The position numbers were made by a program, and so were the translations under genes. A model generated the notes under the pieces. That model searched no databases. It had not been told where the DNA came from and was given only the letters and a program-made list of their open reading frames with translations. A DNA stretch of 64,000 bases. Source: Novosphingobium sp. KCTC 2891. GTDB taxonomy: Bacteria; Pseudomonadota; Alphaproteobacteria; Sphingomonadales; Sphingomonadaceae. Numbering within the stretch: position 1 is the first letter of the stretch; the number at the start of each line of letters is the position of its first letter. Shown piece after piece: positions 59,572-64,000 of the stretch. The stretch covers positions 476,702 to 540,701 of the forward strand of contig NZ_JAPCZG010000002.1 of the NCBI RefSeq assembly GCF_025938155.1, in the 5' to 3' direction.

Positions 59572-61716
59572 ATGACTGACAAGACGATTGCCGATTGGCA
59601 GACCGCCGCCGCCAAGGAAGTGAAGGGCAAGAACCTCGACTGGCAGACCCCGGAAGGGATCACGGTCAAGCCGCTCTACACGGCCGAGGACGTGACCGAG
59701 GATCCGGGCCTGCCCGGCTTCGCCCCGTTCACCCGCGGCGTGCGCGCGTCGATGTACGCGGGCCGTCCCTGGACCATCCGCCAGTACGCCGGTTTCTCCA
59801 CCGCCGAGGAATCGAACGCATTCTACCGCCGCAACCTTGCGGCGGGTCAGAAGGGCCTCTCGGTCGCCTTCGACCTTGCCACGCATCGTGGCTACGATTC
59901 GGACCATCCGCGCGTGGTGGGTGACGTGGGCAAGGCCGGCGTCGCCATCGACAGCGTCGAGGACATGAAGATCCTGTTCGACGGTATCCCGCTCGATCAG
60001 ATGTCGGTCTCGATGACCATGAACGGCGCGGTCATTCCGATCCTGGCCTTCTTCATCGTCGCGGGCGAGGAACAGGGCGTCGAGCGAAAGCTGCTCGACG
60101 GGACCATCCAGAACGACATCCTCAAGGAGTTCATGGTCCGCAACACCTACATCTACCCGCCAGAGCCTTCGATGCGGATCATTTCGGACATCTTCGGCTA
60201 CACCAGCCGCGAGATGCCGAAGTTCAACTCGATCTCGATTTCCGGCTATCACATGCAGGAAGCCGGCGCGACGCAGGTGCAGGAACTCGCGTTCACCATC
60301 GCCGACGGCATGGAATACGTGAAGTACGGCGTGGCCTCCGGCCTCGACATCGACAAGTTCGCCGGTCGCCTCAGCTTCTTCTTCGCCATCGGCATGAACT
60401 TCTTCATGGAAGTGGCCAAGCTGCGCGCTGCGCGCGTGCTGTGGCACCGCGTGATGACCAAGCTGGGTGCGCAGGATGAACGCAGCAAGATGCTGCGTAC
60501 GCACTGCCAGACCTCGGGCGTGTCGCTGCAGGAGCAGGATCCCTACAACAACGTCATCCGCACCACGATCGAGGCAATGGCCGCGATGCTGGGCGGCACG
60601 CAGTCGCTCCACACCAACGCGCTGGACGAAGCGATCGCGCTGCCGACCGACTTCTCGGCGCGCATCGCCCGCAACACCCAGATCGTCATCCAGGAAGAGA
60701 CCGGGATGACCAAGGTGGTCGATCCGCTCGGTGGGTCGTACTACATCGAATCGCTGACCCAGGAACTGGTCGACAAGGCCTGGGAAATCATCGAGCGCGT
60801 CGAAAGCGAAGGCGGCATGGCCAAGGCGGTCGCCGCCGGCTGGCCGAAGGCGATGATCGAGGAAGCCGCTGCTGGCCGCCAGGCCCGCGTCGACAAGGGC
60901 GACGACGTGATCGTCGGCGTGAACAAGTATCGCCTCGCCACCGAAGACAAGCTCGAAACGCTCGAAGTCGACAACCACGCGGTGCGCGAAGGCCAGATCG
61001 CCCGGATCAAGCGTGTGCGCGAAACGCGTGACGAAAACGCCTGCCGGGCCGCGCTCAACGCGCTGACCGAAGGCGCCAAGACGGGCGGCAACCTGCTCGA
61101 ACTCGCGGTCGAAGCCGCACGTCACCGCGCCACGCTGGGCGAAATCTCCGACGCGATGGAAATCGTGTTCGGCCGCCACGGCACGTTCCCGACCCCGGTC
61201 AAGGGCGTCTACGGCGCGGCCTACGCCGGCGACTCGCGTTACCAGCAGGTGCTCGACGGCGTCGAAGCCGTCACCCGCCGCCTCGGCCGCAAGCCGCGGA
61301 TGCTCGTCGCCAAGATGGGCCAGGACGGCCACGACCGCGGCGCCAATGTCATCGCGTCGGCGTTCTCGGACATGGGCTTCGATGTCACTTCCGGCCCGCT
61401 GTTCCAGACGCCCGAGGAAGCCAGCAAGCTGGCGCTCGAAAAGGACGTCGATGCGGTCGGCGCCTCGTCGCTCGCCGCAGGGCACAAGACGCTGATCCCC
61501 GAACTGATCGGCCACCTCAAGGCTGCCGGCCGCGCCGACATCAAGGTCGTTGCGGGCGGCGTGATCCCGCCGCAGGACTACGACTACCTGCGCGATGCCG
61601 GGGTACAGGGCATCTACGGCCCGGGTTCCAATGTCGTCGAATGCGCAGCCGATATGCTGCGTCTCCTCGGTCACAACATGCCGCCTGCCGGCGAAGAACT
61701 GGCAGCGGCGGAGTAA
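59572..61716 (+). CDS. scpA: Methylmalonyl-CoA mutase, single-chain
   Basis: B12-dependent mutase of 714 residues that turns L-methylmalonyl-CoA into succinyl-CoA. The N-terminal TIM-barrel substrate domain contains [10 protein letters not shown] and [10 protein letters not shown]. The C-terminal cobalamin domain carries DxHxxG as D585, H587 and G590 in [13 protein letters not shown]. It is a homodimeric single-gene type, with no separate small subunit. No meaB/argK chaperone gene is in the window. pccA starts seven bases after its stop. Confidence 0.96.
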   Translation: MTDKTIADWQTAAAKEVKGKNLDWQTPEGITVKPLYTAEDVTEDPGLPGFAPFTRGVRASMYAGRPWTIRQYAGFSTAEESNAFYRRNLAAGQKGLSVAFDLATHRGYDSDHPRVVGDVGKAGVAIDSVEDMKILFDGIPLDQMSVSMTMNGAVIPILAFFIVAGEEQGVERKLLDGTIQNDILKEFMVRNTYIYPPEPSMRIISDIFGYTSREMPKFNSISISGYHMQEAGATQVQELAFTIADGMEYVKYGVASGLDIDKFAGRLSFFFAIGMNFFMEVAKLRAARVLWHRVMTKLGAQDERSKMLRTHCQTSGVSLQEQDPYNNVIRTTIEAMAAMLGGTQSLHTNALDEAIALPTDFSARIARNTQIVIQEETGMTKVVDPLGGSYYIESLTQELVDKAWEIIERVESEGGMAKAVAAGWPKAMIEEAAAGRQARVDKGDDVIVGVNKYRLATEDKLETLEVDNHAVREGQIARIKRVRETRDENACRAALNALTEGAKTGGNLLELAVEAARHRATLGEISDAMEIVFGRHGTFPTPVKGVYGAAYAGDSRYQQVLDGVEAVTRRLGRKPRMLVAKMGQDGHDRGANVIASAFSDMGFDVTSGPLFQTPEEASKLALEKDVDAVGASSLAAGHKTLIPELIGHLKAAGRADIKVVAGGVIPPQDYDYLRDAGVQGIYGPGSNVVECAADMLRLLGHNMPPAGEELAAAE

Positions 61717-61723
61717 GCCTCAG

Positions 61724-63745
<2,022 letters not shown>

Positions 63746-63775
63746 GATCCGGACCAGCACCCGGCGAAGCGTTTT

Positions 63776-63787
63776 AATCGATCGATT
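63776..63787. promoter_or_regulatory. Perfect 12-base palindrome between pccA and etfB
   Basis: AATCGATCGATT is flanked by TTTT and GAAAA, giving a near-symmetrical 20-base element. It is too compact for an RNA hairpin, so a protein-binding site is more likely than a terminator. The role is unknown. Confidence 0.3.
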
Positions 63788-63816
63788 GAAAATTGCTTTA
63801 CTGGTGGTTCGGAGAG

Positions 63817-63846
63817 GTTGACGTTTACGTAAGCGCGAAATATGCG
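63817..63846 (+). promoter_or_regulatory. Promoter/operator of etfB, possibly LiuR-type
   Basis: TTGACG (63818-63823) and TATGCG (63841-63846) are 17 bases apart. The -35 overlaps TTGACGTTTACGTAAGCG, which resembles MerR-family (LiuR-like) sites known in front of acyl-CoA and branched-chain amino acid genes. The motif match is from memory and untested. Confidence 0.4.
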
Positions 63847-63880
63847 CTCACGTCATTGGAACACAGAAAGGCCTGAACGC

Positions 63881-64000
63881 ATGAAAGCCCTGGTCTGCGT
63901 GAAGCGTGTGATCGACTATAACGTGAAGCCGCGCGTGAAGGCGGATGGCACGGGGGTTGACCTCGCCAACGTCAAGATGAGCATGAACCCCTTCGACGAG
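63881..64000 (+). CDS. etfB: Electron transfer flavoprotein beta subunit, 3' truncated by window edge
   Basis: The first 40 codons, [16 protein letters not shown]... with [10 protein letters not shown], match the N-terminus of EtfB, which takes electrons from acyl-CoA dehydrogenases. GAAAGG lies about ten bases before the ATG. The gene continues past the window; etfA probably follows. It is separated from pccA by 135 bases with its own promoter signals. Confidence 0.93.
   Translation, partial: MKALVCVKRVIDYNVKPRVKADGTGVDLANVKMSMNPFDE

Overview
The window is a 64 kb piece of a GC-rich alphaproteobacterial chromosome. It is almost certainly from the order Sphingomonadales (Novosphingobium or Sphingomonas type). 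The evidence is the gene orders tonB-exbB-exbD-exbD and ribF-ileS-lspA-DUF3035, a MipZ-type ATPase, a 41-residue zinc-free L36, a PccR/ScfR regulator facing pccB, and a SWFGD/BON stress protein. Coding density is high. I find no insertion sequence, prophage, integrase or CRISPR array. Most of the window is core metabolism and envelope biology.

Layout. 1-7.6 kb: 5'-truncated rpoB and complete rpoC, closed by a strong terminator. 7.6-12.4 kb (minus strand): serine hydrolase, glpX, hom and an exported protein of unknown function. 12.4-15.4 kb: the TonB energy module (tonB, exbB, two exbD) with leader stem-loops and a hairpin between exbB and exbD. 15.4-21.7 kb: an Lhr-type helicase, a BON/SWFGD protein, a phosphomanno/phosphoglucomutase, a membrane J-domain protein coupled to MipZ, then panC. 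22.6-27.5 kb: a secreted protein with two TonB-C-like repeats, a class II aldolase, an orphan 2Fe-2S subunit, a TonB-dependent siderophore receptor behind two Fur-like dyads, and arsC. 27.5-38.7 kb: an M14 carboxypeptidase with two DUF4136-like exported proteins, galE, rpmJ, a HAD hydrolase, pepN-pgeF, an SDR overlapping a DMT transporter, threonine aldolase and a small GNAT. 38.7-48 kb: tRNA-Thr, a 57-residue protein, then the close-packed series gpmA-purE-purK-folA-dipeptidase-ribF-ileS-lspA-DUF3035. 48-52 kb: a CNNM/CBS (HlyC/CorC) protein, an OmpA lipoprotein, an aldo/keto reductase broken by an in-frame TAG, and an inositol-phosphatase-family enzyme. 52-64 kb: sucCD, then a propionyl-CoA module (pccR, pccB, thiolase, epimerase, mutase, pccA) and the start of etfB.

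How the genes work together. The last 11 kb carries propionyl-CoA to methylmalonyl-CoA (pccAB), epimerises it (mce), converts it to succinyl-CoA (mutase) and passes it to succinyl-CoA ligase (sucCD). PccR sits divergently over clustered TTTGCAAA palindromes. The TonB/ExbBD module energises outer-membrane receptors such as the siderophore receptor at 24.8-26.9 kb.

I do not see a clearly new multi-gene system. The best leads are the broken aldo/keto reductase with a terminator-like hairpin on its antisense strand, the soluble double TonB-C protein, the exbB/exbD hairpin, the MipZ/J-domain translational coupling, and the orphan 2Fe-2S subunit.
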